DNA from: Gracilaria domingensis
Lineage: Eukaryota > Rhodophyta > Florideophyceae > Gracilariales > Gracilariaceae
DNA: 64,000 bases
Assembly: GCA_022539475.1 (NCBI GenBank)
Contig: VCMS01000082.1
Span: 117,703 to 181,702 of the forward strand
Reading direction: 5' to 3'
The notes beneath the pieces were generated by a model. It did not search any database. It had not been told where the DNA came from and saw only the letters and a list, made by a program, of their open reading frames with translations. Made by a program: the position numbers and the translations under genes. Shown one piece after another: positions 53,416-63,932 of the stretch (positions are counted from its first letter, which is position 1; each line of letters starts with the position of its first letter).

Positions 53416-56400
53416 TCAAATTTCTTCTTCACTCATCGCACCTGCGTTTTCTTCGCGACCATGGCAAAGTTGAACGCCGTTTTCTTTGTCCAACAACTTC
53501 CAACCTCGCCATCCCGGCTCTTCCATGCACATCTGATCGCCAACCGACTCCTCGCGCTCAACCTTGTCTAATAGTAACCAGTCTGCGTCCACACTGTGCA
53601 GTTTCATTAGTGTAAAAGCAGTTTCTTGAAACTTCGAATTATCGTCACTCGGAACATATTTCCTCTCTGGCAATCCCAATCTTTGTGCCAAAGATGACAT
53701 TTTAATCTCCTGACCTGCGCTGCTCTTATTTCCATCGTTTTCTTCCATGATCTGTTCTAATGCCAACAAATTAGAAGAGACACTAACCTTAGCAGCAGTC
53801 ATTGAAATTTTAGTTGTCTTACGAAATTTACGATTGCGCTCCTTTTGTCGTCTTTTGCGCTCTTTCTCTCGAACAGCACGCTTCTTTGCCGCCTCAACAC
53901 GCTTACGCTCCCGCTCTACTGCCTTTTGCTCACGCTCGTGCTCTCTGTCAGCCTTTTTCTTTTGTTACATGGATTCACGCTCTCTTTTCTTGCGCTCTTT
54001 ATCGAGCGTTTTTGCCTCCCGCTTCTCGGCTGCTTTGTTTTTCTTCTGCACCTTCTCTTCTTTCTCTGGGGCTGCATCTTCTTTTAATCGTTTGCGCTTC
54101 AAAATGAGCTTTCCATATGTAAATTTAACGGTTCGTGGGCCTTTTGCGAGCGTCGTCTGATCAATGCTAACGACTCCATTCCTCCACATCTTTTTTTTTG
54201 TACGAGTTCTGTCTGCTACAATCTTTTCCACCCTTGACGAGCCAGAGCAAACAAGGCGTTTAACATTGTGAAGTTTGGAGGATGATCTTTCATTATTGAG
54301 GACAATGTTCATAATATTTGACGATTCGCTCGCATCCTCGCGGCGCTCTGAGCGACGCTGAGGTTCGTTTTCAGCCGTTTTCTTCCTGTGCCACTTCTCT
54401 TGAGCCCAGCGAAGGAAACGATAATCCATGGGCCACATTCCAACTGCTTCAAATGCCTTCCGAACTACCGACGGCGTCAGCGCACGAAACCTGGCAATGG
54501 CCAGCTTGAACTTTATCTCAAGGTCTCCAATGTCTACAAAGGCCTTCTTCCTGAGGAGCGCATACATGCGCTTTACTGTGTCTTTGAACACGCTGTTTAT
54601 AGTCTGATCACAGGCCTGAAGGAAATGCGATGTGTTTGCAGGACTCTCGACGACAGCAATATTATGTGCTTTTGCCTTCGAAAGCCATTCCCAGCCGGAG
54701 CGAGATTTATGACCATCAACAATGAGAAGTATCTTCTTCTTCCCGACATGCTTTGCCGCATGTGTACGAATATGGTCGATTGCGAGGTGGATAATATCCT
54801 TGGTCATGGAGCCATTTTCTGTCCCGATTTCAGAGGCATCTTCTGGATACCATCCTTCTATAGCGAGCCAATGCGGCCCCCCTGTTTCATCCTCGAAAAT
54901 TTCTTCTGACAGGAGGTCGAACCAGCGGTTCATTGTGTTCTTTCCGGCAAAGATGAAAAACGGAGGAAGTTTGTGGCCTGAAGCGGAGGCAATGACAACG
55001 GCAGTCAGATTTTTTCCCTCATTATCGGCTTTGAGACGGAAGCCACCATGACGAGTACTGGCAGATACAAATCCTTTCTCTGTGGGACTGTCACTAATTG
55101 TGACTTCTGTTTCATCCATATTCCATATGCAGTCGGAGTCATTGAGGATACCTGGGTGCTCACGTTCACATTGCTTGAGAGCGTTCACGAAAGTCTCCAC
55201 ATGGATTGGATCTTCTGCCGCTATTTTCGCGCCTTCCTTATTTTCCAGCTTCCTAAACGTAAGGTCTCGATGACGAGCCCTAAAACTGCGAACCCAATCA
55301 TCGGTCGGATAGCCGCCAGGAAAGCCATCGCGTCCGTCTCCCGCTATCTCGGCTGCAATTGTTTTGAGTGTTTCCTTGGATACGGCAAACCCATGATTGT
55401 GTGGAGCAATGCCATCCCGTACTGGGGCACTATTTGTCTTGCTCTGAGGAGATGGAATCCCTTTGGGAAGGTGTGTTGTGATGTGGACTCTGGCCCCAAT
55501 AATTGGGAGAATTCTTGTGTGTTCTGTGGAACCTTGCTAGGTGGATTGGATATTGCAACCTATTGGTAGGTATTGTAGTAGTCCACGTGGTGGATCTGGC
55601 ATTTAGATATTTGTGCCATCCCCGCTGGGAAGTATCTGGCACCCTGACAGTGGGTTGTCCACCTGTACAGACCTCGGGAGGTGTGCACCGTAGTTGTCGG
55701 TTACTGTAGTAGTAGTATACATGCTCGGGTGATCGCACCCTTGAGCCTCTAAGTAAATGGCCAACTGAAGCCGCCTTCTTCAACCCAAGGCTTGGTTCTA
55801 GTTCATGCAACCTTCGTAGGTTTACATCCCCCTCGGGCCGGTAACCACGTGTGGTTCTTGCATAACTATCCCCTCAGGATCACCTAGAAACCCTTACCAG
55901 GTATATTTCTGTTGTTATCGTTGTTTTTGTTTGTTGTTTCTGTTTGTTGTTTGCTCCGTTTTGTACACTGCGTGTCCCTGTGAGGCACATTCTTTCTGTT
56001 TGTTTCCCCTGGTTTGGGTATCGTTTCCGCCCCAGTATTGGGTTTATTTCGGCACCACTGTGGTGTGTCGCTCCGCTTCCGGCCCTGTTTCCGCCGGTTG
56101 GCACGGGCCTTGCTCCGCTCTGGGTTGGTTTGCCTGGAGGGATCTCGGTTCCTTTCCCCTTTCTTTCCCCCTTTCTCTGGGTTTCCTCACCACTTTTGGT
56201 CACTATTTCCTTCTCTGTTTTCACCTCTGTAGGTATATCCAGGCACCGTCTCCGGTCTTACACCCGGCTTGTCACTCGACACGAGTACGGACAGAGGGCT
56301 CTTCTGCTGAGTCTGCCCTATTAGGGAGTGGGACTCGGACATCCTAGTGGAGGTCTCCCCATTGCGCTAGTCGCAGGGGTTTGCTCTACAGATTGGCGAC

Positions 56401-56781
56401 TTCTTCTAGCCTTGCCACAATAGTGCGCTCCTCGTGGTAGCTGAGAACTGTCGGGCGTCCTTGCGTAATTTCGTGGCCGCTGTCATCGTAAGGAACTTTT
56501 TTATTCGCACACTCTTGCATGGAAGACTTGATGCTTGCGACGGTGCCGACTGATAAGTTTGTCGCTCGAGAAATACTGCGAATTAGAGTCTTTGCGTCAA
56601 GAAGACTTATAGCTTTCTGTTTTTGAATGCGCACAGTGCGATGAAATGCTTTCCTGTTTTTTTTTCCTGTGTTTGGCGGCGCATAGAGATGGTCACCATG
56701 TTGTAAAGCTCGCATCACAGTACATTGTTCGGTACTTCCTGCGTTTAAGCGCCATTGTTTATATAGTGTCAGAGTTCGCAT
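53416..56781 (-). pseudogene. Pogo-like transposase, split by solo LTR and one nonsense codon
   Basis: The N-terminal part (56781-56391) is a helix-turn-helix region (DAKTLIRSISRATNLSVGTV, then GRPTVLSYHEE). After the solo LTR the frame resumes with a CENP-B-type helix region (VSKETLKTIAAEI ... DDWVRSFRARH). The DDE catalytic domain follows: first Asp in CIWNMDETEVTI, second in LLIVDGHKS, third in FLQACDQTINSVF. A long charged Lys/Arg/Glu coiled-coil-like C terminus ends at 53416. Removing the LTR and one GATTG restores a continuous frame at the insertion point. A TAA at 53965-53967 cuts the charged tail; the catalytic triad is intact. Total about 789 codons without the LTR. Confidence 0.85.
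55400..56390 (+). mobile_element. Solo LTR of family B (991 bp)
   Basis: Starts TGTGGAGCAA and ends TTTGCTCTACA, near inverted termini. Flanked by GATTG on both sides (55395-55399 and 56391-56395). No internal retrotransposon sequence is attached, so it is a solo LTR left by recombination between two LTRs. Its right two thirds match the remnant at 24497-25038. Confidence 0.9.
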
Positions 56782-57059
56782 CGTAGTTGGCGCGCTTTGC
56801 GTTTGAAATGCTCAGCGACTTTCAAAGAATGACACCCAGATGACGGAGAAGATGTGGGCATACACCTTCTCCGGTTTGAAAGTGGCGCGTTTTTTGCATT
56901 GAGCGAGCTACTCATGACGAGATTTGCCTAGCTATAGCTTCTGAGGCCAATTGGCTTCGGTTAAAGCGAGGCTAATGCAGGCTACAAAAGGAGTTCTCTC
57001 CTGATGTTCTAAGTGTTCAACATTAGCCTGTGTTCAACATTACCCTTGCCGGGAAGGTA

Positions 57060-57463
57060 GATACTGTCCATCACGTACAAAACCAATGAATGGCCATTGT
57101 TCATCATAATATTAACACGCAATTTGCGATAGAACGGACACCCCCCATGTTACACATCCAGTTTCTATAAATTTGCGCTTTAAAGCAATCTCGTTCCTTT
57201 TTTCACTGAAGTGTTTATTGGTGTCTTTTCGACCATTCTACTAATTTTGAACATGATTCGAGGAGAAGAACCTCCTCCAACATCTTGAACCAACCTCACA
57301 GATGCTAAAGTTTTGGACTCCAAGAAGCAAAAAAGTACATCGATAGATTTATTCAAAATTATTGATCTGTCTAGAAATTCATTTCATGTATCAAGGGTAT
57401 TAGTCTGAAAAAGCTTAGCTTGTCCTTCCGGACGCAAATTCCAATCATCTCCGGCCAGCTCGA
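57060..57463. other. Intergenic, nothing recognised
   Basis: AT-rich flank of the transposon without supported frames or repeats. Confidence 0.5.
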
Positions 57464-57655
57464 GTGATCTCTTGTCCCCTAACTCCTTATCTCATGGTCT
57501 CGTGCCCACACAAGCAAAAAGCCTGCATAACTTGTGGCTTTTGCCCACGATGTCCACAGTGCCATTGTCGTGGGCCGCCTCGCACAAGGGGACGACCGAA
57601 AAGGCAGCTTAGTCAAACAAGGCGCTACGTCTGTGTTCTGCAAAGTGGAATATAG
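57464..57655 (+). CDS. Possible short Cys-rich, AT-hook-like peptide or exon fragment
   Basis: The frame contains CPHKQKACITCGFCPRCPQCHC, a regular run of Cys at C-x2-C spacing, directly followed by RGPPRTRGRPKRQ, an AT-hook core. An ATG is available at 57494. The Cys ladder suggests metal binding and the RGRP core DNA binding. No family recognised; it may be a broken exon of a larger gene, since the frame is open upstream of the nominal start. Little supports independent expression. Confidence 0.35.
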   Translation: MISCPLTPYLMVSCPHKQKACITCGFCPRCPQCHCRGPPRTRGRPKRQLSQTRRYVCVLQSGI

Positions 57656-58130
57656 TCTGTTCGCTTTGGAAACTAAGCTAGTTTTGGGGCTATTCGGGGC
57701 GCGCGAGGGGGTGGCAGAGGCTGGCACTCAAAAAATTAAGAAATTTTGGAATATTAAATTCCATTTCGCGCAGTTTAGTTCTTGGGTCCCCTAGTTTTTG
57801 TAGAGGTTCTACTTCGCCGCACCACCCCATTCACTCTTTTCCGCGACCCTCTCTCAAAACTGCACTCGTGCTAGTTTGCGTTTCCATTTTCTCCCATGTT
57901 GCAATGCCAATCGCAACTCATCCCACCTCAATCATCCCATCACTTCTTCCCAGTCCACACCACCCCCGCTCTTTACCCATTTCTCGCCCATCACGCGTTC
58001 GCATCCTCTCTCTCCGTCTCCGCAAACGTCATTTTGTAGAAGTCAGGTGGACAACTCTCCCCCTTCTCGTATACCCGCCTTGCCCCAAAACGGCTTCACA
58101 TCCCTCCCATCCTTCTCTCCTCCTGTCCCC

Positions 58131-59023
58131 TCAGAATCCCTTCGCAGTCCGCGCTACCTCCGCCGCACTCCTAAACCCAGTCACCACCGGAGCTCCGACT
58201 CCCTCCCGCGGCACCTCCTCCACCACCTTCTCCATCTCCTTACGCCTCTTCTTCAGACGGCTCTTCCCATCCCCAACCCCACCACCCTTTGTCTTCGGTG
58301 TCACAGGGGACCCCTTCTGCACCGCCACCCTTCCCACACTTCCGTTCTCCGTCTTTCCCTCCACACCTCCTTTCACCGCCTCCTCTTCCACCAATCTTTG
58401 CCTCTTGCCTAGCTCCTTCACCTCCTTCTCCAGCACGTCCAACCTCTCGTTCAGAACCCTATTCTCCTCCCGCAACTCTCCAACCTCCCTTCCCGCCACT
58501 CCACTATCCCATACACATGATTCCTCATCTCCACTCCCAATACCGACAACGAATTCCGCAGGCTCGAAATCGCCTCAACCGAAACACCACTACCACCCCC
58601 TCTCAGCACCACACCCCCCATTTCCGTTACAATCTCCACAATTCCATCGTCCAGTCGCTCCTTCATCACCAACCCCAACATCCCCACCCTCGCCTTCATC
58701 TCCCCCACAAACCGCATCTCCCTCTCACCCTCTCCGCCCCCACTCTCTATCTGGTCTCCAACCTCTAACTGACTCAGATGCACCGCACCCCTTCTCTCCA
58801 TTGCGACCCCCTCCACCTCCAATTCTACACCCTGCTCTACCTCATCACCATCCCCTCTCCTCGCCTCACACTTCTTTCCTTCATCGGCCACTTCCTTCTT
58901 CTGCGACATCCGACCAGCCGCCGTAATCACGTCCTCTTACCGCTTTGGTGACGGCGTCGGCGGTACCTCCTTCCCCTCCAACAGCGCCAACAGCTCCTCA
59001 TCCTTCACGTATCCGTTCGACAT
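58131..59023 (-). pseudogene. Coiled-coil protein gene, broken
   Basis: The minus strand starts MSNGYVKDEELLALLEGKE (ATG at 59023), hits an in-frame TAA near 58937 (in AAGCGGTAAGAGG, which also resembles a 5' splice site), reopens in the same frame as an acidic/basic region to 58451, then needs a one-base shift near 58500 into a heptad-rich segment (VGELREENRVLNERLDVLEKEVKEL). A TTTAAATA-like box lies upstream near 59205. The parts look like one protein of about 300 aa, reminiscent of the first ORF of some retroelements, but no family is identified. The plus strand carries an unbroken Pro/Ser-rich frame over the same bases, which I regard as a composition artefact. Confidence 0.4.
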
Positions 59024-59254
59024 CTTCAGAAGAAAAAGTAGTAGTTGGATCGAAGTTTCCCCTGCGATACAGTGCAATCGAGCTAAACTGTGCTGTCCAC
59101 CCCCACTGTCTAACCACACGGGCTATATCCAGCACCATGATTGTCCCTGTTTCCCTCATCCCATTTCCCCCCAAAACATGTACTGTGCACCTCCGCACCT
59201 TCCACTATTTAAGCGCCACCTCTCTGTCTCCTCTTTCGCTCTCACGTAATCCCC

Positions 59255-59632
59255 ACTCACCTCGCCTCGACCGGCGATATTTTTCTCTTCCGCCATAACC
59301 TCACTCGATGGTTATAGCAAAACAGGAAGATATTGCCAGTGGAGGCAAGCTAGTGACTAGTGATTGTACTTAGAGTAGCTAACCCTCTGTCTCGACTGGG
59401 GGCATCTTCTTCTTCCGTCACATCCTGTGTGGGTTGTGACAAAAAAAGAGTATGTCACCACTCGACACCGGATGGGTAACAATGATAGCACGTAGAGTAG
59501 TTCATCCTCCCTCTCAGCGTCCACTGGGGATATATTGATGTTCTCTCATATCCTTTCCCGGTTGTGATACAAGAGAAATACATCTTCAATGGAGACGGAG
59601 AATATAGTCGTGATAACACGTAAAGGTAACAA
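59255..59632. repeat. Three degenerate tandem units of about 120 bp
   Basis: Blocks recur in order three times: a CTC-CG/GTC-start, then CTTCC-CC/TCACATCC, GG(T/G)TGTGA-like CA-rich stretch, and an end TAGAGTAG or ACACGTA. Units start near 59255, 59388 and 59510. Arms have diverged strongly. They lie between the 5' end of the coiled-coil gene and the 3' end of the epimerase gene. Confidence 0.4.
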
Positions 59633-59663
59633 TATAATAAACAATAATTTTATGCTACTATCT

Positions 59664-60369
59664 CTAACCAACCTTTCGAAAACCAGCTATGACATGAGCT
59701 GGGTTACTCGAGCCAAAGATGGCAGATCGTGCAACTAAAATGTTTGCACCGGCCTTCACTACTCCTTTCACAGTACTCAGTCCAATACCCCCATCCACCT
59801 GTAGCCCTATTCTTGGGTACAACTCCCTTGCATGTCGCACCTTATCAAGAACACCCCCCATAAACGCCTGTCCTCCAAACCCTGGCTCCACCGTCATCAA
59901 CAATAACATGTCTACAACTCCTTCCTTCATAAGTGCTTCTACGACCTTTATAGACGTATTCGGGCGCAACGCAACTCCAACCTATTCCCATCCTTTTAAT
60001 TCGGTTACATAATTCCTTCAACACCACGTTCTCCTCCTCAGTTGATACCTTGCACTTTTCTAGTCCCTTAGCCACACTCTCGATATGAAATGTGACTCCG
60101 TCTGCGCCTGCTTCTGCAAGGTCTTTTATCCAGCACCCAGCATCTGATACCATCAGATGACAGTCCAAAAACAATTTCGTATCCCTCCGCAACGCTTTCA
60201 AAACAGGCGGTCCAACAGTAAGGTTCGCCACAAAATGACCATCCATTACATCTATATGCAGCCACTCCGCTCCAGCCTCTTCCATTGCACTCGCTTCATC
60301 TGAAAGGCGAGCAAAGTCTGACGCCAAAATTGATGGCGCTATAATTAAACGAGAATCCATACTGAACAT
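59664..60369 (-). pseudogene. rpe: Ribulose-phosphate 3-epimerase, frameshifted
   Basis: Interconverts ribulose 5-phosphate and xylulose 5-phosphate (pentose phosphate pathway, Calvin cycle). TIM-barrel family motifs are all present: APSILASDFARL, HIDVMDGHFV-NLTVGPPV, DCHLMV, then VALRPNTSIKVVEAL, MTVEPGFGGQAF, QVDGGI. The catalytic Asp (HIDVMDG and VDGGI) and metal-site His (CHLM) are there. But the frame changes once near 59975-59990, between KRMG and VGVALRPNT, so no single frame covers the protein. Start at 60369 or 60360 (MDSRLIIAPSIL). No transit peptide, so a cytosolic form. A sequencing error of one or two bases is an equally good reading. Confidence 0.82.
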
Positions 60370-60834
60370 CGATAACTTCAGTAACGCCAAACCCGTCCTT
60401 CCCAGACACACCCCCCTTTTATACCTCAATAAAAAAGAAGATTATGGCAATCCGAGTGAAGCTATAGAACCCGTGCACGTCATTTATGAAGCCAAAATGG
60501 CTCCTTTCATCCTGTATTCAAGCTCCCCGTAACTCTTACTTTACAACTACTTTACAACTCAGGTTCGAAATCAGTTTCATTCATTGTACACTTTCTACTC
60601 TTCCACCTACTTTTCATAAAACATCATCACACTTTGTGGCTTGTCGTCTCATACAAGCCCTATCATGCATTCAGTACAATCACATATCATACATTTCGCT
60701 CACTTTCACAAAGTGAACCATGTTCCCGTTCTGCGCTTGCCAAACGTTTGTACTTAAGTATCACTCTTTACCCCAGCAGTTCTCCGCCCCATCTTCCCTT
60801 TTTATCGTCACACAAAAACAATCGAACACTTGCA
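60370..60834. other. Divergent promoter region
   Basis: 465 bp between the start of the epimerase gene (-) and the start of the reductase-like gene (+). AT-rich, pyrimidine-rich toward the right; no defined motif. Confidence 0.45.
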
Positions 60835-61737
60835 ATGAACTCACAGTCCGACAGGCCTCCGACTCCGTCTCCGAGTCCCAGATGCTCTGACGTCCCTCAG
60901 GCCTCATCTCCCACCCGAAAGACTCGGGCCGTTATTGTTGGAAGCGGGCGTATAGGTACCATGCTGGCGAACGAAGAAGATATGGTCATTTCCGCACACA
61001 AATTCTGCAGCATGGCTGCTACCTCTCATCTTTCTGATGTACCGATACTAGTTTGTGAAAGAACGAACACCCTGGAGACCGTAATTCAGGCTTGCCCTTA
61101 TTCGCTCAGAGAGAATCTCGTTTTCTTCCAGAATGGAGACATCATACCATTGCTTTCGAAGCTCGGTGTGGACAAATGTTCAAAAGTTGTCCTATACGTT
61201 GGTGTCCCCTCAAGAACCGCAGCTCCGCAGGATGGTGTCACTCCTGAAAGTCCAGATGGTCTCACTGTCGCAACAGGAAAGTGGGCCTCCAACGTTGCAG
61301 ACAGGTTTAGGTCTATGGGTCTCACTTGCGGGGTTGTCGACGAAGACACATTTCTCGTAAGCTATTATGAGAAGCTCGTGTGGCTATCAGCGTTCAACAT
61401 CGTCGGGGCCTCAAGAGATTTCATTCCTATGGACGTAGTCGCTGCGGAGTGCAGTACGGTTGTGCTCACAATAATGAAAGAGCTGTTGAAGATAGTTTCG
61501 CTTAAGACAGGTACTACTTTCAACCTGGAAGAGACCGTTGGGCGACTTCTTGCATATGGGAAAACTCTCGTTGGCTTCCCTACTTCTTTCTCCGACTTTC
61601 AGTTTAGGAACGCGTACTTCTACGACTTTTCCCGCCAAGAAAGAAACATCGTAGGCGGTGACCCCGCTCCTTTTCATACAAACTACGTCAACGTTGTTAA
61701 GGAAAAGTTATCCCCCTCCCCATTTCCCCAGCTTTGA
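60835..61737 (+). CDS. Ketopantoate reductase-like (ApbA/PanE-type) protein (300 aa)
   Basis: NAD(P)H-binding Rossmann protein: RAVIVGSGRIGTMLA is the glycine-rich loop, then VCERTN, LRENLVFFQNGDI, and the C-terminal helical blocks EKLVWLSAFNIVGA and AYGKTLVGFPTSFSDF-FRNAYFY. These match a family of photosynthetic eukaryotes related to 2-dehydropantoate reductase, whose substrate is not established. The frame is open from 60634, but the ATG at 60835 lies just after the pyrimidine-rich leader and gives a short Ser/Pro N terminus with no clear transit peptide. Complete, no breaks. Confidence 0.75.
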   Translation: MNSQSDRPPTPSPSPRCSDVPQASSPTRKTRAVIVGSGRIGTMLANEEDMVISAHKFCSMAATSHLSDVPILVCERTNTLETVIQACPYSLRENLVFFQNGDIIPLLSKLGVDKCSKVVLYVGVPSRTAAPQDGVTPESPDGLTVATGKWASNVADRFRSMGLTCGVVDEDTFLVSYYEKLVWLSAFNIVGASRDFIPMDVVAAECSTVVLTIMKELLKIVSLKTGTTFNLEETVGRLLAYGKTLVGFPTSFSDFQFRNAYFYDFSRQERNIVGGDPAPFHTNYVNVVKEKLSPSPFPQL

Positions 61738-61740
61738 GGT

Positions 61741-62363
61741 TAGAACACATGACTTTTCGGTGTTGTAAACCTTTTAGAGATAGTTAAACATAAAAGTTAC
61801 TTTAGCGAAATGACCTGTTCCTATTACATTACTTATATTGTTCGTCCTTCTGTGGTTCAAATATGCCCCTTTAAATCCTACATCCCTTATCACTAATACT
61901 TGGCTAAGTTTTTGCTAGATGGAAAAGGGTCATTCCACATCATTAAAGTGCACGATACTAGTAACAAAACAAGTACAAAATTGTGATATTTCTGAAGAAC
62001 TAAGCCTTTGCAATACTTGGGGCACCCGTTTAAAGTAAGGTACACCTTTTATGGGTTTCAACCCATAATGGAGGTTGTTTTACTGATCTTGATTTCTAAG
62101 CTCATGTTGAAGATATTCATAGTTTTCTTTACCCACTTGAACCCGTACATATAATTTATGAGTAAATCATCCTTTCTTTACTGCAAATCGATGCAAAAGC
62201 TTCTCGTCGTAGTAACGTTTTAAAACAGTACTACAATACCCGCATATGGTCGTTCTTAGACTCTTTTTATACTACGAAACACCTTGTGAACATCAATCAC
62301 ATCCTTCTCATTCGTATACCCACACCCATTTGCAAAACGAACCCTTTCGAAAGCTTTCAAAAC
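61741..62363. other. Intergenic, AT-rich, nothing recognised
   Basis: No reading frame, repeat or RNA gene supported. Confidence 0.5.
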
Positions 62364-63179
62364 ATGTATAACTCAGAAGTTAGAGCCCAAGAAGTAACTC
62401 CTCAGCAGCTGGCTAACGAAATATTCGAAAATGGCTACGCCGTGATTAGTGATGTTGACGGTACTCTGAAAAGAGCTGGGGAGAACATTCCTGCCGAAAC
62501 AGTCAAATGCATGAAGTACATCAACGCACGCGTTGGTTTCGGAATTGCTACTGGGCGAGATATAGAGGATGCCGAGGGTTTCATGGAGCACCTGGGTGGC
62601 TACACTTTTGGCATCTCTGGAAACCAAGGCGCACGGGTGAGATTATCCAATGGTACCGAAATTGATCAGGACCTTGACAGGGAAGGCTACGAAAGATGTG
62701 CAGCCGAACTTGAGAGACTTGCACTCTCCTTAAATGAATCGCACGGACTTCACGAAGAGCGTCAACAAGCAGTTGTGAGCACTAGAAAAGACAGCGGACT
62801 CCCTAACTTCACGTACAATGGACTGTCGAAGTGGAAAACAGAAGTTAACTCCGGTATTTCAAAAGTGTTGACATCCTTTCCGAACGTCTGTCTCTTGCAG
62901 ATGCTAGTTTTTGGCGAGGGTCGTCCAGAAATTGGTAAGGGTCGTCCAGTAAATTTTTTGAAAAAATATCGAGATCAATTATTTCAAAATTTGGAGATAA
63001 TTGCTTGGGTCGTCCAGAATCGCTGTGCAGTAAATACTGGTGGGTTTTCCACTCGTGCTAGTTCTTTAGTCGAGGGCTACCTGAACGGTATTTCGCGAAG
63101 TCTAGGTTCAGTTTCCATTAAGGTGCACATTACACGATACCTTCTGCGGAATGATACCCTGCAACGCATGGAATACTAG
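62364..63179 (+). pseudogene. HAD-superfamily (type IIB) phosphatase, C-terminal part replaced
   Basis: The ATG at 62364 starts a HAD hydrolase: motif I SDVDGTLKR (nucleophile and acid Asp), motif II-like ATGRD, then a cap-like region (GISGNQGARVR, YERCAAELERLALSLNE) as in phosphoglycolate- or sugar-phosphatase-like members. After about residue 185 (near 62905) homology-like sequence stops: motifs III (Lys) and IV (GD--ND) are not found. The remaining frame to 63179 runs through AT-rich sequence with three copies of GGGTCGTCCAG (62918, 62939, 63007). Either an insertion has truncated the gene or an unrecognised intron begins near the GGTAAGG at 62934. Probably inactive as read. Confidence 0.6.
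62918..63017. repeat. Three direct copies of GGGTCGTCCAG
   Basis: Copies at 62918-62928, 62939-62949 and 63007-63017, two followed by AA. Resembles the terminal/subterminal repeats of a DNA transposon, but no inverted partner was found. Confidence 0.5.
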
Positions 63180-63316
63180 TGCTAGTACAGATGATGCCCA
63201 TTATGAAATCATACCGTTTTATTCGTATCTATTCTTCTATCGACCGCTTTTGCTAACCACTACTTCGCTATATTACATGTACCATTTCCCCATGATGGAT
63301 CGGGTGTAGGCGCAAT

Positions 63317-63463
63317 CTGCGGCAGATGCCGCAGAGGGCACCTGCACCAAATTGCGGTAACGGTAGAACACATACGCACTCCGAGAGGATGAGGCGCGAA
63401 GCGCCTCATCCTCTCCGTTCGTCATGTAGGGAACCATGCCCAGATGCATGGTTCCCTACTTGA
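63317..63463. repeat. Cluster of three hairpins
   Basis: CTGCGGCA-GA-TGCCGCAG at 63317-63334; a 15-bp perfect stem with loop GAA at 63383-63415; and a 14-bp perfect stem with a 6-base loop (63426-63459), extendable by three pairs past one mismatch to 63422-63463. The density is far above the rest of the spacer. Confidence 0.75.
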
Positions 63464-63506
63464 TGAACCTGCACCTGCAACTCGTGAGCTACGTCCGCAT
63501 CAAAAG

Positions 63507-63587
63507 TCATTTACCTGTATACTCAAGCAGCAAGTATCCATAAGTTAGTCAATGCTCTGTTGGACACATTTGAAATGCGATGGAACG
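63507..63587. repeat. 80-bp direct repeat, left copy
   Basis: Closely matches 63921-64000 (shared TTACCTGTATAC, AGTATCCATAAGTTAGTC and ATGCGAT/TTGCGAT blocks; few substitutions and a one-base indel). Confidence 0.8.
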
Positions 63588-63850
63588 TACCATTGATAAA
63601 GCAAAACAGAAACGTTGCGCTAGAAAAGTCGAGGGACCTGGTAACTCGCAAACGGAAGAAGAAGCAGGAAAGGGATCGGTTAGATTACCAGCCCACCATA
63701 TCATCGTAAACCGCGAAAGGTGTCGAAGCGAGAACTCACAAGCAAGGACACCGAGAATGCCCATGCAGCAAACATACCGCAAGACGCGATAAACGAGAAT
63801 CTAGCCTATATCCCAAACAAGTACCAGAATCGCCTATCCCGAACAGTCAG

Positions 63851-63932
63851 ACAGGTAAACGACCAATTTCATTTTGTCTCTCAAGATCGATGATGGATCT
63901 GGAGAGATGAAATAAATTGGTCGTTTACCTGT
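63851..63932. repeat. Imperfect inverted repeat at left edge of second direct copy
   Basis: ACAGGTAAACGACCAATTT from 63851 is the reverse complement of the stretch ending at 63932, with a loop around 63883-63900. The right arm leads into the second 80-bp repeat, as if two elements abut head to head. Confidence 0.7.

Larger units (their letters stand above)
53252..57057 (-). mobile_element. Pogo-like (Tc1/mariner superfamily) DNA transposon, interrupted by solo LTR
   Basis: Terminal inverted repeats: CCTTCCCGGCAAGGGTA... from 53252 and its near reverse complement ending at 57057 (about 25 bp, one small gap), each bounded by TA (53250-53251 and 57058-57059), the target duplication typical of this superfamily. 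It encodes one transposase on the minus strand. Without the LTR and its duplicated bases the element would be about 2810 bp. Confidence 0.85.

Noticed and set aside
57868..58926. Unbroken plus-strand Pro/Ser-rich frame of 352 codons
   Set aside because: Low-complexity product of a pyrimidine-rich strand; the minus strand shows helical and coiled-coil sequence with a plausible start, so the plus frame looks like a shadow.
63580..63792. 70-codon frame between the two 80-bp repeats
   Set aside because: No motif, lies inside a repeat structure, and overlaps an equally long frame on the other strand.
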